Assembly (NCBI RefSeq): GCF_003473485.1
Contig: NC_053043.1
Span: 5,156,001-5,220,000 of the forward strand
Direction of reading: 5' to 3'
Source: Medicago truncatula
Lineage: Eukaryota; Streptophyta; Magnoliopsida; Fabales; Fabaceae
DNA length: 64,000 bases
Position numbers and translations under genes: made by a program. Positions within the stretch are counted from its first letter, which is position 1. Each line of letters starts with the position of its first letter. The notes under the pieces were generated by a model. That model ran no database searches. It was not told where the DNA came from and saw nothing but the letters and a program-made list of their open reading frames with translations. This document shows, in pieces, positions 36,050-47,215 of this stretch.

Positions 36050-36730
36050 TTTTTTGACGCAGTTGGAAGCGTAGGTTAACAAGCGCTAAATCTAGATTGA
36101 AAAGAGACAAGTTTGCAAGCGACAAACTTGTAAAAATAGGGTTCAAGAATCCACTAGAAATTGAGAAAACTCTCTAAAATATTATTTAATGAATAAAAAT
36201 TGTCTCTTAGACTACAACTGTTAAGCTTAAATAGCAAAATAACAAAACTCTAATGGGCCGAAAATTCAAAACTGAAACAAAAAAATAAACAAATAATAAA
36301 ATTGGGTTGAAATAATAAAATACGAAGGAAATACTATGGAAACCCCCTACATCGTTTTGTGATTTCGTCCTCTTAGCACGACATTGTTTGTTTTGATTTC
36401 CCGTCTTTGTGCGGTGTGTTTTTGATTTTATGTTTTATTGTGGTGTTTATTTTATTCAGGTTGAAGATTAGCTTTGATCAAATGCAGATTCATTCAATGA
36501 CTTTGACGTCGTCAACGTTCCAGATCCGGATGCATGAAAATTATGGACACTTGAATATTGTCATAATTATAGGCTTATGTACTTTGTTTTTTTATGTCAT
36601 TAACATGGATGTTATGAGATTGCTCGCAAATTCATCATTTTGTTTTTAGTGACTTTGAATTTGTATTGTATCGATATACTTTATCAACTTGAATAAATGA
36701 ATATCATTTTTGTCAACAAAAAAAAAAACC
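36050..36730. other. Repeat-like block: LTR-like piece followed by LINE-like 3' end
   Basis: 36055-36330 looks like a fragment of an LTR-retroelement (phrases GGGTTCAAGAATCCACT and TAATGGGCC). 36340-36728 ends in AATAAATGAATATCATTTTTGTCAAC and a poly(A) of about 11 bases, like the 3' end of a plant L1 LINE. The 80-codon frame at 36407-36649 matches nothing. Fossil remains; identity tentative. Confidence 0.35.
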
Positions 36731-37037
36731 TTAACTTTGTTCTTGACAATTTTTTCCCATAAAACTGATGAATGAAATTAGAGACTCAGATGAGCATTGT
36801 TCTCTAGCATACTTGCAATTCATTATAGATGAATAAAACAATACTTTACATGTTATAAACTGAAAAAAATTATTGTTACATGTTATAAGGTAAAGAACAA
36901 ACACAACATTCTTCTAGATCAATACCCTCGTAGAAGAAATTCAGTCAATCTTTATGCATACTAAGATTTCTTTCAAGATTAAAATTGACAAATTAAGATT
37001 TCTTTCATTGACATTACATATTATTAACCTAATGAAG

Positions 37038-38045
37038 CTAGCCTAGCTCAGATGGCACATAGAGAAGAGGATCCCAAGATCCACCACCAGAACCAAACCA
37101 ACTATTATTATTCTCACATTGCACAAATTGTTGCTGCTGATCCAATGTCCAAAACCCATCACTACTTGCTCCACCAATTAGAGGTGGTAACTGCATGTTC
37201 ATCATATTCATTTGATCACTTCTGTTACTATTTAGTATCCCTTGGTCCATACATGTCATGTCAATATTGGACTCTATTAGTGGCCATGCAAAATTTGATG
37301 TACTTCCAGATGCAAGCATACTAGTACTATTTTCATGATTCTCATGAACATGACTCATCTGAATTGGCCAAGGAAATTCATTTTCCATTTCATTGGACCA
37401 TAACATGTTTGTCATAGATGGTGTTTGACAAATTTCATGATCATTATTTGGGATAGCCACACTCTTAGCAAAAGTGTTTGATGAAATACTCAAAGAACTA
37501 GGCAGAGGATTTGCATGAGCTTCATTCATCTGTGATAGGCAATAAGTAGCTGATAATGATGAGTCTTTCTTTCCAGAACAATTCTGAGTTGATTTTGTAA
37601 CCATGCTACCAGAAGGAAATGAAAATGAAAATTTCCCTTCTTTTCCGTCAAAAAGTTTTGCCTTGAGTGCACCAAGAAGACCGTGTTCTGAACCTGAACC
37701 CGAGTCACTGACATCTTCAAAAGAAAAAGGTTCTGTATTCTCTAGCATGAATTTGGAACCAGCACCGCGCTTTGAACCTCCACTACCATTTGTTTCAGAT
37801 TCTGGCAATTCAAAGTTGGTTCTTGCATTAGCACCTCTCAAAGCTCTAGCAGCAGTGTCATAAGCACGAGCTGCCTCTTCGGCTGAGTCGAATGTTCCAA
37901 GCCAAAGCCTAACTTTCTGTAGTGAGTCTTTGATCTCTGCTACCCATCTTCCGGACGGCCTTTGACGAACTCCTACAAACCTGTGGTGACCTCTTGATGA
38001 TTTCTTTCGGCTACGGATTCCATTATCAGTTGCTTGTGCTACCAT
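37038..38045 (-). CDS. AP2/ERF transcription factor, RAP2.11/ERN-like
   Basis: Single exon, 335 residues, ATG at 38045. One AP2 DNA-binding domain at residues 21-78 ([20 protein letters not shown]... to ...ANARTNF) with the ERF-type Ala and Asp positions in the recognition strand region (AEIKD, then LWLGTF) and the YRG-side written FVGVRQRP, a form characteristic of the RAP2.11 and legume ERN branch rather than the usual FRGVR. A basic [10 protein letters not shown] before the domain is a likely nuclear signal. The rest is Ser/Asn-rich with acidic and Gln/Met-rich parts, and a hydrophobic-acidic tail ([12 protein letters not shown]) that could activate transcription. In legumes ERN1/ERN2 act in nodulation downstream of NSP1/NSP2, but I cannot say that this is one of them; it may be a paralog. 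Sure of AP2/ERF, moderately sure of the branch. Confidence 0.93.
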   Translation of the reverse strand: MVAQATDNGIRSRKKSSRGHHRFVGVRQRPSGRWVAEIKDSLQKVRLWLGTFDSAEEAARAYDTAARALRGANARTNFELPESETNGSGGSKRGAGSKFMLENTEPFSFEDVSDSGSGSEHGLLGALKAKLFDGKEGKFSFSFPSGSMVTKSTQNCSGKKDSSLSATYCLSQMNEAHANPLPSSLSISSNTFAKSVAIPNNDHEICQTPSMTNMLWSNEMENEFPWPIQMSHVHENHENSTSMLASGSTSNFAWPLIESNIDMTCMDQGILNSNRSDQMNMMNMQLPPLIGGASSDGFWTLDQQQQFVQCENNNSWFGSGGGSWDPLLYVPSELG

Positions 38046-38243
38046 GTTTGCAAATTCCGGGTTATTGAGTTAGATTTCTAATGATAAAAATAGATTTGAT
38101 GTCTCAATTGTGTCACTAAATTTTGGATGACGAACCTTTTGAACTTCAATTGTAGATCATTTATAAACTTAAATTTGAAAGCAGCATTTTTAGCTATAGG
38201 ATAATGACAAGTAACAACATGTCAAAAGCCTATGCACATAATT

Positions 38244-38439
38244 ATTTATCGTTGTAAATCGGATATCCTTCACGTGCAACTATATAGACTAATCCCTCGA
38301 GTTAAATAGAGTCACGAGGGTGATACAACTCTCCATTAAGAGTTTTAACGCTGCTGCATTCTCAGAGCTGGATTGAAACCTAGGACCTATGTTATGTTGT
38401 AAGAGACCCGAGTCATTTCATTCAAGTGTTTTTGGAGTG
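38244..38439. mobile_element. SINE-like short retroelement, copy 1
   Basis: Between two exact copies of TATGCACATAATT (38231-38243 and 38440-38452). Contains TAGACTAATCCCTCGAGTT, GCTGCTGCATTCTCAGAG and GGATTGAAACCTAGGACC. The element at 49689-49896 is a diverged relative. No promoter boxes as clear as in the other SINEs. Confidence 0.75.
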
Positions 38440-38452
38440 TATGCACATAATT

Positions 38453-40080
38453 TAATTTTGTGAGTATATATATTAGAATGTCACAATTGCAGGCCGTATT
38501 GTTGATATCGACACAAAGTTAAAGGTTTTACAAAGGAGACAAGCTGTATTGTTATGAAATTAATATATGTTATGTAGTGTTTTGGACAACTAATTATGTT
38601 ATATTATCATCGCATAGCAGTTATGAAAAGGTGACAAACTGATAATCTTATGCAAAAGTTGTCCTGTTTTGATTGTTTGTTACATTATAATATGGTTTTA
38701 GTCCCCAATTTAGAACTTTAATTATAAAATAAATGAAGGCAAATAATGACATATGAATAGGTCTACAATAATCCTTGGCTCTCACGTTACCACCTTTAAG
38801 AACGATGATATAGATCCTAGGATAATTTATGTTTTAATGTAACCATAAAACAACTAAGTAAGGTATTAGTAACAGTTGTAGTTTTTGTCATATTTGATAC
38901 TTGTCATTTTCAACCCCTTTCTCTTCCTATACAGGCCTTTTTAGTTTGGAAGGGTTGGAAAAGACAAAAGAATCTTTACAGTTTACACATGTATATGTAA
39001 ATACATCAAAATGCAATAAATAAAAAATAAAAAAAAAAGAATTCTGCATAAGTGTATAATATACTCTTAATAAGATAAGATATGTTGCTGTTAATAATTG
39101 GAGCAAGTAGACAATAATACACTGGCATATTTAAAATGAACATTTATCTAACTCATGCATGCATGTTGCGTATGAGAAAAAATACTTGTATCATTTGTAC
39201 AGTCTCAATTCCAATATTCTCTGGTTTCTCAGAATCTTTGTTTCTTATGTTAAAAAACACAAATCATAAATCTGCATGAATCCGGCAGAGTAGATTTGAT
39301 GGTAGGAGAAACATAGCCATAGGAGTTAAAAATATATACTTAAATCCCTCCCCTTGTCTTACTCTAAACATTACCTTAGGCAACACAGTAGTAATCATTA
39401 TTATTGACAATAAAAATGGCAATAATGAGTTAAAAACAAAAAGATAATAGATGTAGTCACTAGCAGTTAGTAAATTTCAATAGTCCAAGCAAAAAATGAC
39501 CTTAGACAGATTAAGATTAATTCCAATTGGGTTTGTCCAAATGAAACTCAATTATATATAATAGATTATAGATCCAAGGCTAATCATCCAAAAACACGCT
39601 GATATGATATCATATCATCTTCATTTTGTTGATCCATCCAATTTTAATCCTAATTTTTATCTTTTTCAATATGGTGGGTGCTTTTAACATAGATCTCACT
39701 TACAATCCATGTCAATAATAATCTAATTTAGGTGCTTACCTGTTGCGTTGCTAACAAGTAACAAGAGATCAATAGCTTCAGCTAATGCAATCAACAATAA
39801 ATTTTGTGAAACTCATTTTGATACAATCAAATTTCGTTGGGTCTAAATTGCTTAAGAAATCTTAAAAACATACTCCTATATGCAACTTTCGAATCAATAT
39901 GAATTATGAAGGGTAAAAAAAATGTTCTAGATTGTATATAATCCAAAATTCTCTATTATATGTATCCAATGGCTGAAAATGAATTGACTATGTGAATGTG
40001 TAATTTTTATGACTGCAGGGAATCATCCACTCTAAACCCCACTTCACTTCCACCTCTCTGTTCCTTCTTCCCGTAAACAT
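38453..40080. other. Intergenic between ERF and PPR genes
   Basis: AT-rich. Contains a perfect 18-bp palindrome TGATATGATATCATATCA at 39600-39617. No frame or RNA gene seen. It should hold the upstream regions of the ERF gene (minus) and the PPR gene (plus). Confidence 0.5.
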
Positions 40081-40082
40081 CA

Positions 40083-40103
40083 ATGGCATTCCAATTCCAA
40101 TGA
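40083..40103 (+). promoter_or_regulatory. Six-codon uORF overlapping the PPR start codon
   Basis: ATG at 40083 reads MAFQFQ and stops at TGA 40101-40103, which overlaps the next ATG (40100-40102) in the arrangement ATGA. Such an overlap would make use of the 40100 start depend on re-initiation or leaky scanning. Confidence 0.6.
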
Positions 40104-41971
40104 CTCTCTCTTTACTACACAAAACCAAAACCAAAACCTCAATCTCCAACATTCTATCAACAACGTTGTTGTTAGATTCAACACATCAACATGGCCCCAA
40201 CACCACCCAGTTTCACTCTCTCCATCAGAGAAGAAGAACAAAAACAGGACAGCAAATGTGGCGGTTACCTAGTGGTAGCTCTTTGTCCTTGTCTCGTATG
40301 TTTCATTCTTCTCTTAATTGTTCTTTCGATCGTTCTTATTGTCAAATTCCACTTTTTTTGTCACACCCCTCTTCATTCCTTGTTCTACAAAAAAAACTGC
40401 TAAATCCCCATTTGGGTGGTAGTTTTTATGGATTACCCTTTTCTAGTTTTCAGTTAAAGTTTATGTTTTTAGATAATTATAGACCATTTTGTAGTGTTAG
40501 TGGGGTTGAATCTGATTCTGAGGATAGTGGGTCATGTTCAGATCCAAATGAGGTTGATAGGGTATGTAAGGTCATTCATGAGTTGTTTGATTTGGATAGG
40601 AATATGGAAGCTGTTCTTGATGAATGTGGTGTTGTGTTATCACATGATTTGGTTGTGGATGTGTTGCATAGGTTTAAACATGCTAGGAAACCAGCGTTTA
40701 GGTTCTTTTGTTGGGTGGGGAAAAGACGTGATTTTGAACATGATTCGAGGACTTATAATACAATGATGGATATTTTAGGGAAGACTAGACAATTTGAGAC
40801 TATGGTAGCATTGCTTGAGGAAATGGGTGAGAAGGGTTTTTTGACAATGGACACTTTTTCTATTGCTATTAAGGCTTTTGCTTCGGCCAAGGAAAGGAAA
40901 AAAGCTGTTGGGGTGTTTGATTTGATGAAGAAGTATAAGTTTAAAGTTGGTGTTCATTCTGTTAATTTCTTGCTTGATAGTCTTGGTGCGACGAAGCTTG
41001 TTAAGGAAGCGGAAGTTGTTTATGAGAAACTTAGAGATAGATTTGTTCCTAATTTGCAAACTTATACCATACTTCTTAATGGATGGTGTAGGGTTAGAAA
41101 TTTATTGGAGGCAGGGAGGGTATGGAATGAGATGATTGATAAGGGATTTAATCCGGATATTGTTGCACATAACATTATGCTTGAAGGGTTGTTGAGGTGT
41201 CAGAAGAAGTCTGACGGGATTAAGTTATTTGAAGTCATGAAAGCAAAAGGTCCATTGCCTAATGTTCGAAGTTATACGATTCTGATTCAGGACTTGTGCA
41301 AACAAATGATGATGAGAGAAGCTGTGGAGTATTTTAACGAAATGGTGGATCGCGGGTGTCGGTCTGATGTTGCACTTTATACTTGTTTGATCACTGGGTT
41401 TGGGAGGCAGAAGAAAATGGATGTGGTATATGATCTGCTGAAGGAAATGCGTGAAAGAGGTTGTCCACCTGACGGAAGGACATACAATGCTTTGATAAAA
41501 CTGATGACTAGTCAACATATGCCAGATGATGCGGTGAGAGTATACAAGAAAATGATTCAAAGTGGCGTCGAACCAACAATTCACACATACACCATGATAA
41601 TGAAATCCTATTTTGTCACAAAAAATTACGAAATGGGCCGATCTGTTTGGGACGAGATGCGTCACAAGGGTTGCTGTCCTGATGATAACTCCTACACTGT
41701 ATTCATTGGTGGGCTTATAAGACAAGGCAGGCCAGACGAGGCATGCAAATATATAGATGAAATGATGCAGAAGGGGATGAAAGCTCCTCAGCTTGATTAT
41801 AACAAGTTTGGTGCTGATTTTTCAAAGTATGGGAATCCTGCCATACTTGAAGAGTTAGCTCGAAAGATGAATTTTGCTGGTAAGTTTGAAGTCTCTAATG
41901 TATTAGCCAGTTGGGTTGATATGATGAAGAAAAATTCCAAGAGAAGAGAGGCTACAGAATCCTGTAGGTAG
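40100..41971 (+). CDS. P-class pentatricopeptide repeat protein, mitochondrial type (At3g62470-like)
   Basis: Intron-less, 623 residues from ATG 40100. A second in-frame ATG at 40256 (Met53, MWRLPSGSSLSLSRMF) also gives a Ser/Arg-rich, acid-poor presequence and may be the main start, since the first ATG is overlapped by a uORF. Residues up to about 130 are a likely mitochondrial targeting region. A helical region follows (VCKVIHELFDLDRNMEAVLD, then HARKPAFRFFCWVGKR), and about ten 35-residue PPR motifs run from near 215 to 565, e.g. DSRTYNTMMDILGKTRQFE, PNLQTYTILLNGWCRVRNLL, PNVRSYTILIQDLCKQ, PTIHTYTMIMKSYFV. There is no PLS alternation, E or DYW tail, so it should bind organelle RNA (stability, translation, splicing) and not edit it. 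The closest Arabidopsis group I recall is At3g62470/At3g62540. Confidence 0.95.
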   Translation: MTLSLLHKTKTKTSISNILSTTLLLDSTHQHGPNTTQFHSLHQRRRTKTGQQMWRLPSGSSLSLSRMFHSSLNCSFDRSYCQIPLFLSHPSSFLVLQKKLLNPHLGGSFYGLPFSSFQLKFMFLDNYRPFCSVSGVESDSEDSGSCSDPNEVDRVCKVIHELFDLDRNMEAVLDECGVVLSHDLVVDVLHRFKHARKPAFRFFCWVGKRRDFEHDSRTYNTMMDILGKTRQFETMVALLEEMGEKGFLTMDTFSIAIKAFASAKERKKAVGVFDLMKKYKFKVGVHSVNFLLDSLGATKLVKEAEVVYEKLRDRFVPNLQTYTILLNGWCRVRNLLEAGRVWNEMIDKGFNPDIVAHNIMLEGLLRCQKKSDGIKLFEVMKAKGPLPNVRSYTILIQDLCKQMMMREAVEYFNEMVDRGCRSDVALYTCLITGFGRQKKMDVVYDLLKEMRERGCPPDGRTYNALIKLMTSQHMPDDAVRVYKKMIQSGVEPTIHTYTMIMKSYFVTKNYEMGRSVWDEMRHKGCCPDDNSYTVFIGGLIRQGRPDEACKYIDEMMQKGMKAPQLDYNKFGADFSKYGNPAILEELARKMNFAGKFEVSNVLASWVDMMKKNSKRREATESCR

Positions 41972-43294
41972 TTTTCATGATTACTTTATTCATTTGACTT
42001 GAAGGTTGTATGTGAGAAAAACAATTCCTTTGATCTACCAATGATCATTTTTGGATTCTAGTTTTTGCGTTAAATTGTTTTATGTAACGCCCTGAAAAAA
42101 AATATTAAGCTCTTTATTTTTGTACATAGTTCTTGGTTGAAATTTTATAAACCAGTGTTGTATAATGGCTTGTAACAGTTTGAATGAAGAACTTGGCTGA
42201 TTTGAAGTCTTTTCTGGCTATTTGTTGTAGTTTACGTTGCAACAATGTAAAATCTATCTATACTTGTTCAAAGCATTTAGTTCACTTTTTGATGTTCGTT
42301 CAACTGCTGGTGAATCCGCTTCTTCTCCGTGTTTAGCGGAATTTTCGTGGATATAATGTTAGTTTTTGGTTGTTTTTTAAAGCTCTTTATTTTTCGTGGA
42401 TATAATGTGATATTAACTTGATACAAAAGACTAAATGCTAATTCCTCCTAAGTAAAACATTATTACAACAACGTCCTAGGTAAAAAACACCTTCCATATT
42501 CTGTTATACTTCTTATTATAGAACATTATAATAGGAGATTGCCCAGTTAGTTATTATGCAATTATGTTTTTATTATTATCTGTGTGTGTCGTTTATGTAT
42601 AGTAGTTATGCGTGTTTAGAATAAAGTGGGAAGGACATAAAAGAATTGGTTATATGGAAGTTACTTAAGTGGTTATTGGGACTCAAAATCATGGGGAACC
42701 AGCATAACCCAGCCCTGTCAAGTGTTTTCCTGTTCTGTCTTTTCCCGTACAGTCTCTGTGTAAAAAATGTATATGTATTTGTGTGAATCTCTTCTCCAGA
42801 GGTTAGATCAATAACATTCCACTGTATTTCATAAATAATTATACTTGGTACCAGTTTCGATTATATTCCCATTTAAACATTCCCAAGAGAGGGAGGGGTT
42901 TGCGAAAATGGTTCCTATGAATGTGGGCATGGAATTTAGATTGAGCCTAACTCAAATTCACAAAACTAGCTTATAAGTGAGAGATGCTTACCGCATAAAT
43001 ACCTCAAGCCATATCATCTAGACGTCTAGATTGTTACTCGAGTTGCATGACAATTGTCGCCCAATGAATATAGCATAGCCTCTGATATCTTAGTATTTAG
43101 GTTGGTCCTAACTCAAACCAACGAGTCATTTAAGTTAACGGTTTGAGTGCATCTAAGTTCTTTTTGAAGACTGCATTTTTAAACCTTCAATTTCTTACAG
43201 GTTACCCAAGCCATTATCTCTAGCTCGCTTTAATGTGCTGTTAATGCTTGAAAAGTTTGTATGAACGTTAATGATATGCATCATCAATTTTCAG
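41972..43294. other. 3' flank of the PPR gene and spacer
   Basis: No gene seen. 42900-43200 has old repeat-like text (ATTTAGATTGAGCCTAACTCAAATTC and the like) without definable ends. Confidence 0.4.
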
Positions 43295-43977
43295 TCATGC
43301 GCCAAGGTTGCACTTGATTTTGTCTCTCCTGAAAACGTTGGTGAGTGCTTCCATTTGACAGAGGAATTCCGGAAACTTACAGTAAATCACAGGTCCATAG
43401 AGGACAAATTGGAGGTATGCCAGACTATTATAGATTTAATTCCTCTGTTTATACGCTTACCAAAGCAATTAGCCTGACTAGAAGCTTTCAGTTACACCTA
43501 TTGTTCGCACTGTCATGTTGCAATTGGCCAAATCCGAACACTTCCATTGATTGAACTGGTTCAAGCATATTATTCACATTTGTTTGCATTGATCATTTTT
43601 TACCATCTAGATTCCAGACCGCACGGTGCTATTTAATTCACTAGTAATTATAATGTAACATTAATTTCTGATGAAATGATGGGAATAGGAAAAAAATGGT
43701 TATGCATAGTGACCATAGTTAGTTGACAACTTAACTTTTTATCGAATGTTTCTTTGAAAAGTCATCAATAGCTCTGTTGAAGGTATTTGTTTTATATTTT
43801 ATATTTTTCTATCTATTAGTATTGCCGTATTGTAGTTCTAATATTAATTATTTATACTTGTTGAATGTTTGTTCCTAATTGCTGCTTCTTTGGTGACAGG
43901 TGAAGAAAATGATTATATACACTATGGTTGATGTGGTCATTGGTCAAAACATTGGAGAAAGCATTGTACGACTTTGA
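43295..43977 (+). pseudogene. Last two exons of a JmjC-domain (JMJ25/IBM1-like) histone demethylase, orphan
   Basis: Exon 43295-43414, after a TTTTCAG acceptor, reads [20 protein letters not shown]... LTEEFRKL...[10 protein letters not shown] and ends at GAG|GTATGC; exon 43900-43977, after TGACAG, reads VKKMIIYTMVDVVIGQNIGE and stops. Both junctions are in phase 0. '[35 protein letters not shown]' is the conserved end of the JmjC domain in plant KDM3-type H3K9 demethylases, which remove methyl groups from histone H3 Lys9. None of the upstream exons (zinc fingers, Fe(II)-binding HxD) are present in the 1.3 kb before it, so this is a detached 3' end that cannot make an enzyme. Both pieces are themselves undamaged, which suggests a recent partial duplication or a rearranged gene. 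Confidence 0.8.
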
Positions 43978-44924
43978 GTGGTTTGTGCATACAAGGTCAG
44001 GTTTATTGGTAGAAGCTAATATTAGCATTGTATTATAAAACTTTTGAATGCATACATGATAAGATTCTAAGCTGCCCTTGATGTGGTATGTTTCGTAAAA
44101 TGTTATGCTGATTTGAATTTGTGACCAAGATTGTTTTGGCCACTAAGTCAGTGAAATGAACTATATTCAGCGAAACCATTACCTTGATTGTTTTTGCCCC
44201 AGATCCAGCTTTCCTGATTTCATGGGATTTGGCAACTTGTTTTTTATTTTATTAACAAGGTACATTAGTCTATATGATTATATGTCACTAGCTTTCTTTA
44301 CCTATCAATTTAATTTTCAATTTCAGTCGTTTCTCTTCATATGATTCCGAAGTTCTATACATACCCCGATTCAGTTACACAAATTTTCACAATTTTCCCT
44401 GCACCCGTTTTTACAAATCTTGCGTATTAATCTTTTAAGCTCCGTCTGCAGCTATCAACATAGCTCATTATATGGATGCACCTATCTTTCATCACTTTTA
44501 AAAGAAAGATGTCTTAGGTTTTTGATTAAATTGTTGATTTGGAAGTGAAGACGCCACTCAAAGCTCTTAAAATTGAAAAAGAATGAAGTCCTTGTGTGCA
44601 TCCCTCATTTTTGTTATTTATAAGTTGGATCTTTAGATATGTTGACACTTATAAGTAAGTTTGATATAATTATGTACATTATAGCTGTCTAATTTGTCGC
44701 TGCTGTCTTCATATATCGAGTTTTTTTAATAGTAGTTCACTTTGGTTTTTCCCTGTTTGTCCGGGTTTTATTTGTATTTTTATTTTTTATAGTAGTTCAC
44801 TTTGGTTTTTCCCTGTTAATTTTCATGTTTGTATTTAGGAAGTTGGACTTTTAGGTTTTCACCATCCACATCTGTTTTATCTTACACGTGTCTAAGAGAA
44901 ATTAATTAAGGATATAGAAAGAAT

Positions 44925-45230
44925 GGAACCCTTCCATGTGGCTCACGATGGGAGACGATGATATTGTTTTTAGGTTGGTAAATGTGGTTATAGTAATCAT
45001 AATCAATTTTACTACGTCGGAAACTCCTCTGAGAGTCATGTTCAAAACATACATTTCTCCTATTCTATGACTTATGGTGGTGGAGGATTTGTTATAAGCT
45101 GCCCTTTGGCTAAAGAGCTTGCAAATATGCAGGATCATTGCAATCAAAGTTACCCTACTTTGTATTGTTATAATGATAGAATGCAGGCTTCCATAGTTGA
45201 GCTAGGATTCCATTAACCAAGGAAGCAGAG
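44925..45230 (+). pseudogene. Fringe-like glycosyltransferase (DUF604) remnant
   Basis: A frame reads GDDDIVF near 44950 (the DxD-type metal-binding motif), then SNHNQFYYVGNSSESHVQNI and SYSMTYGGGGFVISCPLAKE, then CNQSYPTLYCYNDRMQASIV. These blocks match the plant DUF604 family of beta-1,3-glycosyltransferase-like (lunatic-fringe-like) Golgi proteins. The piece between GDDDIVF and NHNQF is disturbed, and after ELG the expected PLTKEAGFH continues in a different frame. Start and later exons are missing. A decayed fragment. Confidence 0.75.
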
Positions 45231-45610
45231 TTTCACCTGGTAATTAACACTCTTTATAAATCAATTTCTATATATTAAGTACACAAATTTATATTAAGTC
45301 CATTAGATTGAATTTCAAAAATAAATTGAGACCTCTATTAGTTAGAATGTATAAGTACACATATTTATATAGAAAAAGAAATTATTTTTTACAAAAGGGT
45401 TATTGAAAAAAACTCAGCACATTTATTATAATTTTCTTAACTCACTGCTCTACCTTTGTTTCCCTCAATCACGTTCAGACCAGCCATTCCTTTCCCTTTT
45501 GTGCTTATATTTTTTATTTCTATCGGTTTCAAAAACTTGCTTTAACAAGAACCATGAATGCTCTAGACATTGATTTATTTATAATTGCATCTTTTTTGTG
45601 ATTTGCTAGT

Positions 45611-45990
45611 GGAAGTTACCTCTAATATTAGCTTTGAAGTTCGAACTGGGAACATTTATAACCTCTCTTTGTGCTCTAATGCTGTTGTTTCCGCCACTAC
45701 TGAAGATTTAATTTTTTTTGTTGATGTCACATGCTTTGCCAATGGCTCAACCGGATGAGCATTACTTATGACAGAGCTGGACCTGTCTCGGTGTCTGCTT
45801 GCAAGTTGGAAGGAATCAAAGTGGAGCCTTTGCTAGCTTCTTGGACTGAGATGTTGCCTACAAATGGTAGTGGAGCTCAACATGCAGAAAATAACAATCT
45901 CAACTGGTGCAGTCACTGTCACAAACTGTCTGAATTTGAATTTATGTATTGCTGCCATTGATCCTTTAATTACTGATCGTAAACATCGCA
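45611..45990 (+). other. Coding-like remnant, unidentified
   Basis: From about 45611 a 46-codon stretch is open (VEVTSNISFEVRTGNIYNLS..., ending ...CFANGSTG and a stop), and other frames stay open through 45990. Composition looks coding, with Cys and Ser-rich text, but I recognise no family. It might be a further damaged part of an old gene next to the DUF604 piece. Confidence 0.3.
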
Positions 45991-46639
45991 CGGGCTGTAG
46001 ACTAGTAGTTATGGAACCAAACACATACACATGTATCTATATCACTTTCTATGTGTTAAAAAATGCTTAGTGTATTGATTGTATTTTCATTTATCTATTG
46101 AAAAATTCTTATTTGGCTATTATCGTGCTTGTGGGTTACGTATGCTTATGTGGTAACTGAATCATTATTTTTAATTGATTTTTATTGACAAAATTTCAAA
46201 AGACATTGATCTTCTTTTTCACATTAAATCAGGGTTCTTGAAAAAACACAAATCTGAAATTGTAAGTCCAAATTCCGGGTTCTTTTTCACATGAATTAGG
46301 GGTCATTCTGACCAGGATTTAAGAGCATTGAGATGGTAACTCATTTGGTGTTGTGTTCCACGACAATGTGTGTCATTTGTTGTTGCTCAACTTCTTCCTT
46401 GTTCTTAGTTTGGCTCATTCTCTTTCTTGGTTCCCTGGTAGCTTACCTAAGTTTTGGGATAATGTGTGCCTTTGTCATGAAAAAACTGATGATATGATTT
46501 GAACATTTTTCTGACCAATACATTTATAAAGTTATACCCCTTTATACACATATCTTATTGAACATGAGTCATAATTCTATGTCATCCCTATTGAAGTTCA
46601 ATAATCATGTTTCTCAATCTATGATTAGACTTGTAAATA

Positions 46640-47215
46640 CGAATGTGCTCAATGTAAGACTGAATCTCCGCTGCATCATTATCAGGGTCGACTGAAGCAA
46701 TGTCTTATACAATTGTCTTCCCCAACAAAGCACCATTTCTCAATCTAAGAATGTCCTTATCTCTATTAATTCTGTTGGCGAAACCATTCGCCTATAGAGT
46801 ATGCATGGAATCAAATCATTTCTTGATTTATGGATATAAATCCAAAATTGTCTGGCATGACTCTGATGAACCACTTTTATGCGGTAAATCTTATTCACTT
46901 CCATATCAGATTTGTCAATTTCAGCCACATTCCTAGAACTGGATGAGTCTGGTGCCTTGTTTGCAATTGTGGCACTGAAATATTTTTCTGCTTTTATTTT
47001 CAACTTCAATCTCCTTGCAGAAACTCGTTTGTCTTCCTTCCTAACATGTTCTGGACACCCTTCCCTTGCATTATGATTATTTGACAGCGAGACGTAATTG
47101 CAGCTGCAATGTCTTCCAATTTTATAGTGTCTTTCCCATTGATAAGAGCAATATAGCGTGAAAATACATAAGCTGCAAAATGTAGTTTATGTATAAACGC
47201 ACATCCACTTTTCAT
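46640..47215 (-). other. Coding-like remnant on the minus strand, unidentified
   Basis: Two long minus-strand frames without good ATG starts: 47215-47006 (contains ALINGKDTIKLEDIAAAITS) and 47009-46740 (contains SSSSRNVAEIDKSDMEVNKI and YRIKVVHQSHARQFWIYIHK), with more protein-like text (SVDPDNDAAEIQSYIEHIRI) to about 46640. The phrase GKDTIKLED recalls the gag part of Ty1-copia elements, the remainder does not. Either a retroelement fossil or a dead host gene; the call is open. Confidence 0.3.

Noticed and set aside
40775-41725. Minus-strand frames opposite the PPR gene
   Set aside because: Shadow frames of a strongly coding plus-strand gene.
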